Positions 16,218 through 24,577 of a stretch of 64,000 bases of DNA are shown in pieces (within the stretch, counting starts at the first letter, position 1; the number at the start of each line of letters is the position of its first letter). The stretch comes from JAKAXS01 sp965279065. GTDB lineage: Bacteria > Pseudomonadota > Alphaproteobacteria > Rhizobiales > Hyphomicrobiaceae. The notes under the pieces were generated by a model. It did no database searches. It was given only the letters and a program-made list of their open reading frames with translations, and was not told the origin of the DNA. The stretch lies in NCBI GenBank assembly GCA_965279065.1, contig OZ257134.1, positions 496,001 to 560,000 of the forward strand, given 5' to 3'. Position numbers and translations under genes: made by a program.

Positions 16218-17252
16218 TCACCCGCCTTCGGCAGGCGCCGCGCCGAGGCACCCACGCAGGTTGGCGGCAAGGTTGCGCATCAGCGCCGCATAGGCTCCTG
16301 CACCCGGCTCCACCAGCGCTCCCTCCGGATCGAGGGTGCCGAACCGCGCCGTCGTTCCGTCCGTCACGGCGCGCATGACGCTGCTGGAAAACTGCGGTTC
16401 GGCGAACACGCACACCGCGGCAAGATCGCCGATCTTCTGGCGAATCTCGCCGAGCCGCTTGGCGCCCGGCTGCACGTCCGGCCCGATCGTGATGGCGCCG
16501 ACCGGCGATAGACCGTAGTGCCGTTCGAAATACTGGTAGGCGTCGTGGAACACGACGTACGGGCGCGCGCGCACCGGATGCAGCGTCTCCGCGACCTCGC
16601 CATCCAGCGCATCGATCTCGGCCCGGACGCGCTGCGCGTTTGCCCTGATGCGTGCTGCGTCTTCGGGCGAAGCTTCCGCCAATACGCGTGCGATCTCCTC
16701 CACCATGTTCTTGGCGTTCTCTGGGTCCAGCCAGACGTGACCGTCGTCGCCAGTCCCTTCTTGGCCGTCGTGATCGTGGCCTGCGAACTCCGCGTGCTCA
16801 TCGTGCTCGTGGCCGGCCTCGGCGTGCGCTTCGAATGTCGCACCGCGGCGCACCGGCAGATGCTTGACGCCCGGCGCACTCGCGAGCGTCACGACACGCA
16901 CGCCCGCCGGCAACGCCGCGACGATTTTCACCGTGAATGGCTCGACGGCCGGCGACACGCGGAACACGACATTTGCCGTGTTCAAGGCGCGGGCACTGGA
17001 TGGCTTCAGGGCAAATGTGTGCGGCGACGCGCTTCCCGCAACAAGCAGCTCAGGCGTGCCGATGCCTTGCATCACACCGGCGACGAGGGCGTGTATCGGC
17101 TTGATGGTCGCCACCACCTTCGTCTCGGCCCGAGCCGGTGCGGCGGCCCCTGCCACGAGCGCCAGCGCACCAATCGCTGCATTCCGCGCAGCGGTTGCAA
17201 TGAGATTACTGGCGCGTGGACTGACCTGGCGCAATCTCGTCCATGACGGCAT
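16218..17252 (-). CDS. znuA: Zinc ABC transporter periplasmic binding protein ZnuA
   Basis: A 344-residue cluster A-I metal-binding protein. A signal peptide covers about residues 20-42 (IGALALVAGAAAPARA), after which the mature protein begins ETKVVATIKPIHALVAGVM, containing the first metal-ligand His. A His/Asp/Glu loop (AGHEHDEHAEFAGHDHDGQE) marks ZnuA over manganese proteins. Further ligands are in HVWLDPENAKNM and VVFHDAYQYF. It captures Zn(II) for a ZnuBC permease, but znuB and znuC are not in this window. It is divergent from a DUF1007-NicO operon, and a partial palindrome between them resembles a Zur operator, so control by zinc is likely. Confidence 0.9.
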   Translation of the reverse strand: MPSWTRLRQVSPRASNLIATAARNAAIGALALVAGAAAPARAETKVVATIKPIHALVAGVMQGIGTPELLVAGSASPHTFALKPSSARALNTANVVFRVSPAVEPFTVKIVAALPAGVRVVTLASAPGVKHLPVRRGATFEAHAEAGHEHDEHAEFAGHDHDGQEGTGDDGHVWLDPENAKNMVEEIARVLAEASPEDAARIRANAQRVRAEIDALDGEVAETLHPVRARPYVVFHDAYQYFERHYGLSPVGAITIGPDVQPGAKRLGEIRQKIGDLAAVCVFAEPQFSSSVMRAVTDGTTARFGTLDPEGALVEPGAGAYAALMRNLAANLRGCLGAAPAEGG

Positions 17253-17356
17253 GGATCAGGTTCCTTGGGTCTAAGCTTGATGCGAGCGAACGCCTCATCA
17301 AATGTCACAAGATGAGCAGCCGAAAGCTCGGCCAGAATCAGCTTGATGACAGAGAC

Positions 17357-17372
17357 GGATACTATAACATCC
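17357..17372. promoter_or_regulatory. Candidate Zur-type operator
   Basis: GGATACTATAACATCC is symmetric at 12 of 16 positions and contains TATAACAT, as in alphaproteobacterial Zur boxes. It lies between znuA and the DUF1007-NicO operon, 105 bases from the znuA start. The other bases of 17253-17549 show no further feature. Confidence 0.4.
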
Positions 17373-17549
17373 AAAATGAATCAAGCAGGGACCACCCGTA
17401 GGTGTTTGGCCACGCGGGCGCAGACGCGCGGCTGGCATGAAGCCTTTGCCGCGAAAGGGCCATTACCAGCACGTAGGGGCTAGTCACGGCAACGAGCATG
17501 GACCGCCGTTGTATCGTGGCAGGGGACCGCGCAGGGGAGCGCACACCGG

Positions 17550-18191
17550 ATGAAAAGTTGCAGGGTGCACGCCGCGGCCGTTGCTTTGGCTCTCAGTCTT
17601 GCGCCGCAGATCGCTGTCGCCCATCCCCACGTCTGGGTCACTGTCGAGGCGACGGTTGCCTACACAGGCGGCAATGTCATCGGCCTGCAGCAGCGTTGGA
17701 CCTTCGACGACATGTATACGGCCATGGCGATCCAGGGCCTCGATAAGAACGGCGACGGCACCTACGACCGCGAAGAATTGACCGAGCTGGCCAAGGTCAA
17801 TATCGAAGGCATCAAACAGTTCGACTACTTCACGCACGCCAAGCTTAACGACAGCGACTTGAAATTCGTTGAGCCGAAGGACTTCTGGCTGGACTACAAG
17901 GACAGCGTCCTCACCTTGAACTTCACGCTACCGTTGGAGCAGCCTCTGCCCGCGGAAACGCCAGGCTTCTCGTTCGCCATTTACGATCCGAGTTTTTTCA
18001 TCGCCTTCGACTTCGCCAAGGACAAACCCGTCAAGCTCGGTGAGGGCGCGCCGGCGAACTGCGCGCTCGATATCGACGCCGCGCCCAGCGACGACGACGC
18101 CGCCAACCTCGCCAACGCCCTGTCCGGCGCGGCCGGCGCCGGCAGCTCTGTTCTTTCCCGCACGGTGCGCATCAAGTGCGTGAGGTCGTAA
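17550..18191 (+). CDS. DUF1007 family periplasmic protein
   Basis: A 213-residue exported protein. The signal peptide (residues 1-24) is followed directly by HPHVWVTVEATV, the family's N-terminal His motif, which is free to bind metal once the signal is cut. An EF-hand-like loop DKNGDGTYDREEL lies near residue 65. Four Cys or His-rich positions are few, so no heme or cluster is expected. DUF1007 genes are commonly found just upstream of NicO/RcnA-type transporters, as here: its TAA overlaps the next ATG (TAATG), so the two are co-translated. A role in delivering or sensing Ni, Co or Zn in the periplasm is inferred from this pairing. Confidence 0.85.
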   Translation: MKSCRVHAAAVALALSLAPQIAVAHPHVWVTVEATVAYTGGNVIGLQQRWTFDDMYTAMAIQGLDKNGDGTYDREELTELAKVNIEGIKQFDYFTHAKLNDSDLKFVEPKDFWLDYKDSVLTLNFTLPLEQPLPAETPGFSFAIYDPSFFIAFDFAKDKPVKLGEGAPANCALDIDAAPSDDDAANLANALSGAAGAGSSVLSRTVRIKCVRS

Positions 18192-19291
18192 TGCCTGCAA
18201 TGCCTCGCGCCCTCGCACGGTTCTATGTGCCGCTCATCCTTCTCGTCCTGTCGCTCTCTGCCCCGGCTTTGGCGCAAGACGGCGCGCCGCAGCGCTCGCC
18301 GCTCGGCATCACGCTGCCGTCGCAGGCGCAGCAGAAGTCCGAGACGCCCGCAAGTCAAACCACCCCCGGCCCGGCACTCACCAGCCAAGCGCATGACGCG
18401 ACCGCAACGCGCGCGCCGCTGACGGACCGCGTCTGGGCCTGGATGCTGGCCAAGCAGGCGCAATACAAGCAGAGCATGAGCGCCGCCGTCCGCGATCTGC
18501 GAACTGGCGCTTCGCTCTATCCGGCACTGGTCATCTGTGCGCTCGCTTTCGCTTACGGCATCATTCACGCAGCGGGCCCTGGGCACGGCAAGGCCGTGAT
18601 CTCGTCCTACGTCCTGGCCAACGAGCGCACCCTGCGGCGTGGCATCATGTTGTCGTTTCTGTCGGCACTGTTCCAGGCCTTGTCCGCCATCACCTTCGTC
18701 GGCGTGCTCGCCCTCGTGCTGAAGGCGACGAGCATGACCATCCGTTCCACGGAAGCCTGGGCCGAAACGCTGAGCTGGGCATTCGTGGCACTCGTCGGGG
18801 CCTGGCTGCTCTATCGCCAGGTCCGCCTTATCTGGTCCGGCACGCCTACCGCCGCCACGCCGGCGGCCGCACACGCGGGCCATCATCACCATGATCACGG
18901 CCCGAACTGCAGTTGCGGCCATTCCCACGCCCCTGACCCGCAGAAGCTCGACGGCGAAATGTCGATTTCCAAGGCCTTCGCCGTGGCATTCGCCGTTGGC
19001 ATCCGCCCGTGCACCGGCGCCTTGACGCTGCTCTTCCTGGCACTGACGCAAGGCGTACTGTGGGTCGGCATCCTCGGCACGTTCGCTATGGCGCTGGGTA
19101 CCGCAATCATGGTCTCGCTGCTCGCCTGCATGGCGATCGGCTCGCGCGAACTGGCCAGCCGCTTCGCCGGCGAGAACTCCCCCTGGAGTTGGCGCCTCGA
19201 GCGCGCCGCCGGCCTCACCGGCTCATCTCTGATCCTGCTGATGGGCACGGTATTCTTCATCGGCTCTCTGCAGCAGACCGCGCCGCTTTAG
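18191..19291 (+). CDS. NicO/RcnA-family nickel/cobalt (metal) transporter
   Basis: A 366-residue inner-membrane transporter with a signal-like first helix (residues ~10-29), a Pro/Gln/Ser-rich linker, then about six helices. The family motif HAAGPGHGKAVISSYVLA opens the transport core near residue 128. A cytoplasmic or periplasmic His-rich loop (HAGHHHHDHGPNCSCGHSH) sits near 230 and would bind metal. The closing motif AVGIRPCTGALTLLFLA follows. Start ATG 18191 overlaps the DUF1007 stop. Family members export Ni(II)/Co(II), though some DUF1007-linked ones may act in uptake. Position opposite znuA suggests coordination with zinc status. Confidence 0.88.
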   Translation: MPAMPRALARFYVPLILLVLSLSAPALAQDGAPQRSPLGITLPSQAQQKSETPASQTTPGPALTSQAHDATATRAPLTDRVWAWMLAKQAQYKQSMSAAVRDLRTGASLYPALVICALAFAYGIIHAAGPGHGKAVISSYVLANERTLRRGIMLSFLSALFQALSAITFVGVLALVLKATSMTIRSTEAWAETLSWAFVALVGAWLLYRQVRLIWSGTPTAATPAAAHAGHHHHDHGPNCSCGHSHAPDPQKLDGEMSISKAFAVAFAVGIRPCTGALTLLFLALTQGVLWVGILGTFAMALGTAIMVSLLACMAIGSRELASRFAGENSPWSWRLERAAGLTGSSLILLMGTVFFIGSLQQTAPL

Positions 19292-19294
19292 CCG

Positions 19295-20047
19295 CTAGAT
19301 CTTCCAGCCCGAATGAATCGCGGCCACACCGCCCGTGAGGTTGCGGAAGCTGACGCGCTCGAAGCCGGCATCGCGGATCATACCGGCGAACGCCTCCTGC
19401 TTCGGAAACTTGCGGATGCTCTCGACGAGATAGCGATACGAGTCCGCATCGCCGGCCGCGAGTTGGCCGAGCCGCGGGATCACCTCGAACGAGTGGAAAT
19501 CGTACAGCCGGTCCAGCATCGGCACCTCGACGTGGCTGAACTCCAGCACGAGCAGCCGCCCGCCGATCTTCAAGACCCGCATCGCCTCCCTGAGCGCCGC
19601 CTCGATGTGCGTCACGTTGCGAATGCCGAACGCGATCGTGTAGGCGTCGAATGTCCTGTCCGCGAACGGCAGCGCCTCGGCATTCCCCTCCACGCATGCG
19701 ATGCGGCTGTCGAGACCCGCATCCCCGACGCGCCGCTTGCCGACGACCAGCATCTCCGGACTGATGTCGCAGATCGTCGCCGCAGCTCCACTGCCGGCGG
19801 CTTTGACGAAGCGTATCGCCACGTCGCCCGTGCCGCCCGCGACATCGATCAGCCGAAACGGACGCTCGTCGCGCGGCGTATCGATCATGGCGACGAAGTC
19901 GTCTTTCCACAGCCGGTGCAGCCCGCCCGACATCAGATCGTTCATCAGGTCGTAGCGCTCGGCAACGGATGCGAACACCCGATTAACGAGCCCCTGCCGC
20001 TCCTCCTCGCGAACTTCGCGAAACCCAAACGTCGATGCTGTTGTCAT
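19295..20047 (-). CDS. ubiE: Ubiquinone/menaquinone C-methyltransferase UbiE
   Basis: A 250-residue SAM methyltransferase for C-methylation of demethoxy-ubiquinol (and demethylmenaquinol where made). Recognised from the N-terminal FGFREVREEERQGLVNRVF, the family stretch RYDLMNDLMSGGLHRLWKDD, motif I LIDVAGGTGDVAIRF near residue 66, and the C-terminal segments AFGIRNVTHIEAALREAMRV and YRYLVESIRKFPKQEAFAGM. Length is normal. It is convergent with the NicO gene with only three bases between the stops. The usual neighbours ubiB and mutM are absent here. Confidence 0.95.
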   Translation of the reverse strand: MTTASTFGFREVREEERQGLVNRVFASVAERYDLMNDLMSGGLHRLWKDDFVAMIDTPRDERPFRLIDVAGGTGDVAIRFVKAAGSGAAATICDISPEMLVVGKRRVGDAGLDSRIACVEGNAEALPFADRTFDAYTIAFGIRNVTHIEAALREAMRVLKIGGRLLVLEFSHVEVPMLDRLYDFHSFEVIPRLGQLAAGDADSYRYLVESIRKFPKQEAFAGMIRDAGFERVSFRNLTGGVAAIHSGWKI

Positions 20048-20207
20048 TAGGATTGGCTATCATTCTGCTGCGCCACTCGCTTTCCTAGCGCGAGATCTGC
20101 TGCGGAAGCCAGAATTATCACCTGGAAAGGCAAATGCCGGCGATACTAGCCAGTCGACGCCGACATCGCCTCATCGCGGGCGCAATATCGCGCCTAATGC
20201 CGGTCTT

Positions 20208-20678
20208 ATGGTTCGCAGATCGATGACCTTGGCCACCATGACACTCGCCGACGAGAGATCCGCCTTCCTCAAAGCCTTGCACGCTTGGAAAACGCAGGAC
20301 CTCGACCGCCTTATGACCTTCGTCACCGAAGACATTCTCTACCTCGTCAATGTCGATGGCATCCAGGTGCCGTATGCCATGAGTGCTGTCGGCAAGGAGG
20401 ACCTGCGCGGACGCCTCCAGTTGGTGATCGACACGTTCGCCTTGCAGACCTACACGATTGACACGGTCGTACACGATCCCGACCAGAGCCGCGCCCGTGC
20501 CCACGGTGTGTACCGTCACAGGAACACCGGCGAAATTCTCGACATCCGGTTTAGCTTCTGCGCTTGGTTCGCCGACGGACTGCTTTCCCGCGTCCACGAG
20601 CTGCACGATGCCAGCTACATCGTCGCCTTCGAGCAATTCGTCTTCCATCTCCAGATGGCAGCGCAACACGACACGTGA
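20208..20678 (+). CDS. SnoaL/NTF2-like fold protein
   Basis: A protein of up to 156 residues with the NTF2-like cone fold pattern: an N-terminal helix (ADERSAFLKALHAWKTQDLDR), a strand-rich middle with LYLVNVDGIQVPYAMSAVGK, and a last pair of strands (RFSFCAWFADGLLSRVHELH). Such domains act as small isomerases, hydrolases or binding modules; the SnoaL-like group is the nearest match by pattern, not by a diagnostic residue. No start has a good ribosome site; 20208, 20223 and 20238 are all possible, and 20238 (MTLADERSAF) would give a compact domain. It has no obvious partner. Confidence 0.65.
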   Translation: MVRRSMTLATMTLADERSAFLKALHAWKTQDLDRLMTFVTEDILYLVNVDGIQVPYAMSAVGKEDLRGRLQLVIDTFALQTYTIDTVVHDPDQSRARAHGVYRHRNTGEILDIRFSFCAWFADGLLSRVHELHDASYIVAFEQFVFHLQMAAQHDT

Positions 20679-20772
20679 GCCGCACGTTGCGCAAACCCGC
20701 AATCCGTCGCTTGCCATCATCCAGCAGCATGCGAGATATTCGGCGTCCCACGTCCGCTTCCGGGAGGGAACG

Positions 20773-21708
20773 ATGATATTTGTGCGCGTGATCATCCTGG
20801 CCATTGCAGCGGGGCTGGCGCACGGCCAATGCCATGCCGGCTCGCCCCCCGACGAAACCCCGTCACTGACCGAAAAAATCAACGCCTACGTTGAGTGTAT
20901 CAACCGGTTGTCCGAGCGCGCCTACGATTCGCGGTCGCGTTACTTCAGCTGGGTCGGCAAGAACGGGCCGACCGGCAAAGAGCGCATCATCTACGGCACC
21001 TACACCATCTATGACACGGCCGACTGCAAGGCCAACGTGGACAAGGCCAACGCCCTCGACCCGGACGACAAGGACCTGGAGAACGCGGCCTCCGCCTATG
21101 TTGAGGCCGTTGTCGCGCTCGAGCCGCTGCTGAAGGAGGCCGACGACTACTACGAGCAGGAGAATTACAAGGACGACAAGATGGCCAAGGGCAAGGCCCT
21201 GCATCCGCGTCTGGTGGCGGCCTGGAACGCATTCGCCGGCGCGGATCAGACGTTGCGCGACGGCATCGACATCCTGCAGGACAAGCAAGCCTTGGAAAAA
21301 CTCGCCGAGATCGAGCGCGCCGAAGGCCGCAAGGAGCGCTACCACATCCAGACGCTGATGATGCAGGCCAAACGCCTGATGCGCGTGCAGAGTGCCGCTA
21401 AGTCCGACCTCGCCAAGATTACCGCGGCGCTGGGCGACTACGAGGCCATCGCCAAGGCGACGGAAGCCTACGCCGAGGCCAACAAGGATAGCAAAATCGG
21501 CTCTAGTTTCGTCAACGATGCAAAGACGTTCCTGGTCACGTCCAAGCAACTCATGCGGCGCGTGCGCGACAAGGTTCCCTACAGCCAAGGCGACAGGATG
21601 ATGCTGGACTCCGGCGGCGGCGCATGGATGGTCGAAGGCTCGCCTGCCCGCCTGATGCGCGACTACAATCAGCTCGTCGAAAGCTACAACCGCGGCGGAA
21701 GCTTTTAG
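20773..21708 (+). CDS. DUF3829 (YiiG-like) exported protein
   Basis: A 311-residue protein starting at ATG 20773, with GGGAGGG five bases upstream; this start exposes a signal peptide (MIFVRVIILAIAAGLAHGQC). The mature region matches the DUF3829 pattern: KINAYVECINRLSERAYDSR followed by long helices, with YVEAVVALEPLLKEADDYYE and a conserved basic/acidic YYEQENYKDDKMAKGKALH. A Cys near residue 19 could be lipidated as in YiiG, though the lipobox is imperfect. Function of the family is unknown. It is probably periplasmic and helical. Confidence 0.8.
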   Translation: MIFVRVIILAIAAGLAHGQCHAGSPPDETPSLTEKINAYVECINRLSERAYDSRSRYFSWVGKNGPTGKERIIYGTYTIYDTADCKANVDKANALDPDDKDLENAASAYVEAVVALEPLLKEADDYYEQENYKDDKMAKGKALHPRLVAAWNAFAGADQTLRDGIDILQDKQALEKLAEIERAEGRKERYHIQTLMMQAKRLMRVQSAAKSDLAKITAALGDYEAIAKATEAYAEANKDSKIGSSFVNDAKTFLVTSKQLMRRVRDKVPYSQGDRMMLDSGGGAWMVEGSPARLMRDYNQLVESYNRGGSF

Positions 21709-21734
21709 GCTGCCTCCGTTTCGGGTCCGTGCGG

Positions 21735-21926
21735 ATGGAAGCAATGTCGCCAGGCTGCCGTACAACCATCGCCGCCTACCTGGCGGCAGGCGAACACCTG
21801 AAATCCGGTGGGGTGAAGCCTGTCCGGCAAATTGCGCGCGAGCTTCGCATGAGTGCGACGACCGTGAGCCGTTGGCTGAAACTCAATCACCGGGACTTGT
21901 GGCTGAAGTACTGGGTTGCTGAGTAA
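21735..21926 (+). CDS. Small helix-turn-helix protein
   Basis: A 63-residue protein with a single HTH: VRQIARELRMSATTVSRWLK, close to the resolvase/Xre style with a recognition helix TTVSRWLKLN. The start at 21735 or 21744 is uncertain; GGATGGAAG precedes the second. It ends 27 bases before the YeeE/YedE pair, so it might regulate that pair or be a remnant of a longer regulator. It is unlike the ArsR-type BigR/SqrR regulators usually found beside such transporters. No other domain is visible. Confidence 0.5.
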   Translation: MEAMSPGCRTTIAAYLAAGEHLKSGGVKPVRQIARELRMSATTVSRWLKLNHRDLWLKYWVAE

Positions 21927-21953
21927 CTCAGCACAACGAGGACACTCTCGACG

Positions 21954-22400
21954 ATGGAAACGACCCAATTCACGCCGTGGGCATCGCTGGCAGGCGGCGC
22001 CTTGATCGGAATCTCCGCCGTACTGCTCCTGCTCGTGACAGGCCGTATCGCCGGCATCAGCGGCATCGTGCGTCGCCTGCTTCCGCCGTACGGCGCCAGC
22101 GCTCCAATCGAGGCCGCGGCGTTCGTCGCGGCGCTGTTGGCAAGCCCCTTCGCCTGGACATCGCTGACCGGAGACCCCGTCCAGCAGACCGTCACCGGCA
22201 GCCTGAGCCTCGCCGTGACTGCGGGACTGCTAGTGGGCGCGGGTGTCTTCGCGGCACGCGGGTGCACGAGTGGGCACGGTGTGTGCGGCCTCGCGCGTCT
22301 CTCGCGTCGCTCGCTCGCGGCGACCGCTGTATTCATGGCCACGGCCGCAGCGACGGTTTACGTCGTCCGTCACGTCGTGGGAGGCTGGCCATGGGCGTGA
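21954..22400 (+). CDS. YeeE/YedE family sulfur transporter, first half
   Basis: A 148-residue membrane protein with four hydrophobic segments. The family's conserved motif ARGCTSGHGVCGLARLSRRS is at residues ~101-120; its Cys is the thiosulfate/sulfane-relay residue in YeeE. The N-terminal segment (GGALIGISAVLLLLVTGRIAGISGI) matches the first pore helix with the GRIAGISGI turn. It is a half-length protein whose stop lies 10 bases inside the next gene, which carries the other half. In species with both halves the pair forms one permease for thiosulfate or other sulfur forms. Confidence 0.85.
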   Translation: METTQFTPWASLAGGALIGISAVLLLLVTGRIAGISGIVRRLLPPYGASAPIEAAAFVAALLASPFAWTSLTGDPVQQTVTGSLSLAVTAGLLVGAGVFAARGCTSGHGVCGLARLSRRSLAATAVFMATAAATVYVVRHVVGGWPWA

Positions 22401-22804
22401 TTGGCGCGTTGCTCGCAGGTCTGTTCGGCCTCGGCCTGATCCTGTCCGGCATGGCCGATCCGGCGAAGGTCCTGAACTTCCTCGACGTCGCCGGCACCTG
22501 GGATCCGAGCCTCGCCTTCGTCATGGCCGGCGCCATCGGCGTGGCAGCACCGGGCTTCTGGCTTGTTCGCCGGCGCGCCGCGCCACTCGCAGACCCGGTG
22601 TTTCATGTTCCGCCCGCCGATGCGCCGGTCGATCGCCAACTCCTGATCGGCGCGGCCGTTTTCGGCATCGGCTGGGGCCTTGCTGGGTTCTGCCCCGGCC
22701 CCGCTCTCGTCTCAGTGCCCCTCGCCGCGCCCGCCACCCTGGCCTTCGTCGCGGCCATGGTGATTGCCATAGCCGCGGGCACGCTGCTGCAACGGGGACG
22801 GTAG
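22391..22804 (+). CDS. YeeE/YedE family sulfur transporter, second half
   Basis: A 137-residue membrane protein, ATG 22391 overlapping the preceding gene by 10 bases. It repeats the family pattern: GLFGLGLILSGMADPAKVLNF at the start, a central loop, and GIGWGLAGFCPGPALVSV near residue 96 with the second relay Cys. Together with the first half it equals one full-length YeeE/YedE transporter. The ordinary partner genes for sulfur detoxification (blh, persulfide dioxygenase) are not adjacent. Confidence 0.85.
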   Translation: MGVIGALLAGLFGLGLILSGMADPAKVLNFLDVAGTWDPSLAFVMAGAIGVAAPGFWLVRRRAAPLADPVFHVPPADAPVDRQLLIGAAVFGIGWGLAGFCPGPALVSVPLAAPATLAFVAAMVIAIAAGTLLQRGR

Positions 22805-22958
22805 GCTTCAGCCCGCCTTGCCGCGAAACAACCACGATGCCGTGATCTTCGCTTCGGCAGGTCAACGACAGCAGGAGGCGCACCGCCGGCAACACATCTT
22901 CGGATCAAGCAAGGGCTCGCAATACGTGCAGTTGTCTTCGGCAACGTGGGAGAGGCTC

Positions 22959-23315
22959 GTGATTTTATATTTCCAAGGTGATGTCTGCATTGAACGCATC
23001 GACGCTGCGCCGGCGGCAGCGCCATCAAGTCCACCCCAGGCGGACGGCTCTCACGTCCTCGCATGGGGTGAATTGACCGGCCATCGCCATGCCGCATACG
23101 GCGACGTGAGACTTCTTCGTGAAAAGCAGGTGCTATCCGGCGAGTTTGCCCAACTCTATCTCGGACATCTGATCGTCGGCGAAGCGGGCGCCATTGTCCG
23201 CCACGAGGAGCACGCGCCGATCCCTCTCGCCAAGGGCGTGTATCGGGTACGCCGTCAGCGGGAATTCGACGAGAATTCCGCGCGCGGACCCTCCGGGCGG
23301 TTGGTGGAAGACTGA
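22959..23315 (+). CDS. Small beta-rich protein preceding DUF6745, unknown function
   Basis: A 118-residue protein. I start at GTG 22959 because GGGAGAGG lies just upstream and because proteins of this kind begin with the segment seen here, ILYFQGDVCIERID. Conserved-looking histidines occur as GELTGHRHA and IVRHEEHAPIPLAKGVYRV, then RRQREFDEN, suggesting a beta-barrel with a possible metal or ligand site. The gene ends one base before its DUF6745 neighbour starts, so the two form a unit. From memory, small proteins of this pattern recur beside DUF6745 genes in other bacteria. No function is known. Confidence 0.7.
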   Translation: MILYFQGDVCIERIDAAPAAAPSSPPQADGSHVLAWGELTGHRHAAYGDVRLLREKQVLSGEFAQLYLGHLIVGEAGAIVRHEEHAPIPLAKGVYRVRRQREFDENSARGPSGRLVED

Positions 23316-23316
23316 A

Positions 23317-24450
23317 ATGGCACTCGTTGAGGATCCCGTCGCCGTTGAGATCTGCAACGCTTGGCAAACCAGGATCACGTCCACCCAACCGATCGACGCC
23401 ACAAGCGCGCGTGAGGCAGTCCATGCGCTTTACGATGCGCTCGGTGTCGCTCGCCCCGCAGCCGTATTGGTTGTGGCCAGTCCACGCCAAGCTGTACTGA
23501 CGCTCCGCGTGCTTGCAAATGCCGGCCTGATTGGGCCCTCGGATGAGGACCCCGTGAGCGGAAGATTGGCGAGCCTTGTTGCGGCCGCGCCTCGTGGCGG
23601 CGTCGGTGCCGCAGTGCGTGATCTCGCAGAGCAGATCACGATGTATCCGATACGCGCCACGCTCAGCGATCACCATCTGATTGAAGCCGATCAATCCGAT
23701 CGTACCGCGATCGCGTCGATCATCCGCTCCCAATCGAGTCTGGATATCACGCCGCGCTTGCCCCGGGTTTGTACGGCACCTGTGATGTGGGCCGCGCTCG
23801 ATCTGGCTGCCAGCATGGCCGCGTTGGCACAACTCGAGTTTTGGACGAACATGTTGTCGGATTACGTGTCCGCAAGGCCGACGCCGGTCGTCGAGGCGTT
23901 GGACCGCGTGTGTCGTACCTGTGGCTGGAGCGTCTTGTTGGAAAAAGCCGCCGTCGTCTGCGATCGGCCGGCTCACTATGACCGGGGCACCTTGGAGACG
24001 GCGGCGTCCAGGGTGGATGTAATCCGCTCATATCGCGACGGATTTGAGATGCACGCCCGCCAGGGCGTGCTCCTTCCGGCCTGGCTAGTGGCCTCTCCGC
24101 ATCGCGTTACCGTCCAGCACATCGAACGCGAAAGAAACGTCGAGATGCGACGCCTGTTGCTTGAGGGCATGGGTATCGAGCGCTACCTGAAAAAGAGCAA
24201 AGCCAAAAAGCTCGCTCAAGATGACACCGGCATCCTTTGGCAACGAATACTGTCGACAAGTGAGCAAGAGTGGCGGCCGACATTGCAGCCCATGACATTC
24301 GTCGAAGTTGTCAATGGCACCCCTGAGCCGGACGGCAGTTTTCGCCACTACTTCCTGCGCGTCCCGCCCTGGGTGCGATCGGCGCGCGAAGGCGTGGCTT
24401 GGACGTATGGGCTCGGCGAAGATGAGTACAAGCCGACCTTGCGGACGTGA
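23317..24450 (+). CDS. DUF6745 family protein
   Basis: A 377-residue cytoplasmic protein. The C-terminal third carries the DUF6745 pattern: HARQGVLLPAWLVASPHRVT, NVEMRRLLLEGMGIERYLKK, and then a closing NGTPEPDGSFRHYFLRVPP followed by VRSAREGVAWTYGLGEDEY. The N-terminal two-thirds is helical and more variable. It starts one base after the small beta-rich gene stops and has GGAAG as ribosome site. Biochemical role unknown. The pair looks like an accessory module with no mobility gene attached. Confidence 0.75.
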   Translation: MALVEDPVAVEICNAWQTRITSTQPIDATSAREAVHALYDALGVARPAAVLVVASPRQAVLTLRVLANAGLIGPSDEDPVSGRLASLVAAAPRGGVGAAVRDLAEQITMYPIRATLSDHHLIEADQSDRTAIASIIRSQSSLDITPRLPRVCTAPVMWAALDLAASMAALAQLEFWTNMLSDYVSARPTPVVEALDRVCRTCGWSVLLEKAAVVCDRPAHYDRGTLETAASRVDVIRSYRDGFEMHARQGVLLPAWLVASPHRVTVQHIERERNVEMRRLLLEGMGIERYLKKSKAKKLAQDDTGILWQRILSTSEQEWRPTLQPMTFVEVVNGTPEPDGSFRHYFLRVPPWVRSAREGVAWTYGLGEDEYKPTLRT

Positions 24451-24577
24451 CCGACGTACGGAAGAGAGGCTCGTCACGATCGGCAAGATCGTCACCGGTA
24501 TTGCGCCTCCAATATCGGCCGGCGTAGTCTGATCGTCGACCAACTATCCGGCGCACGACTTTGCCGAACGGACGGAC

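Noticed and set aside
22603..23976. A 457-codon minus-strand frame across the DUF6745 pair
   Set aside because: Arg-rich without pattern, and the opposite strand has coupled genes with ribosome sites and family motifs.
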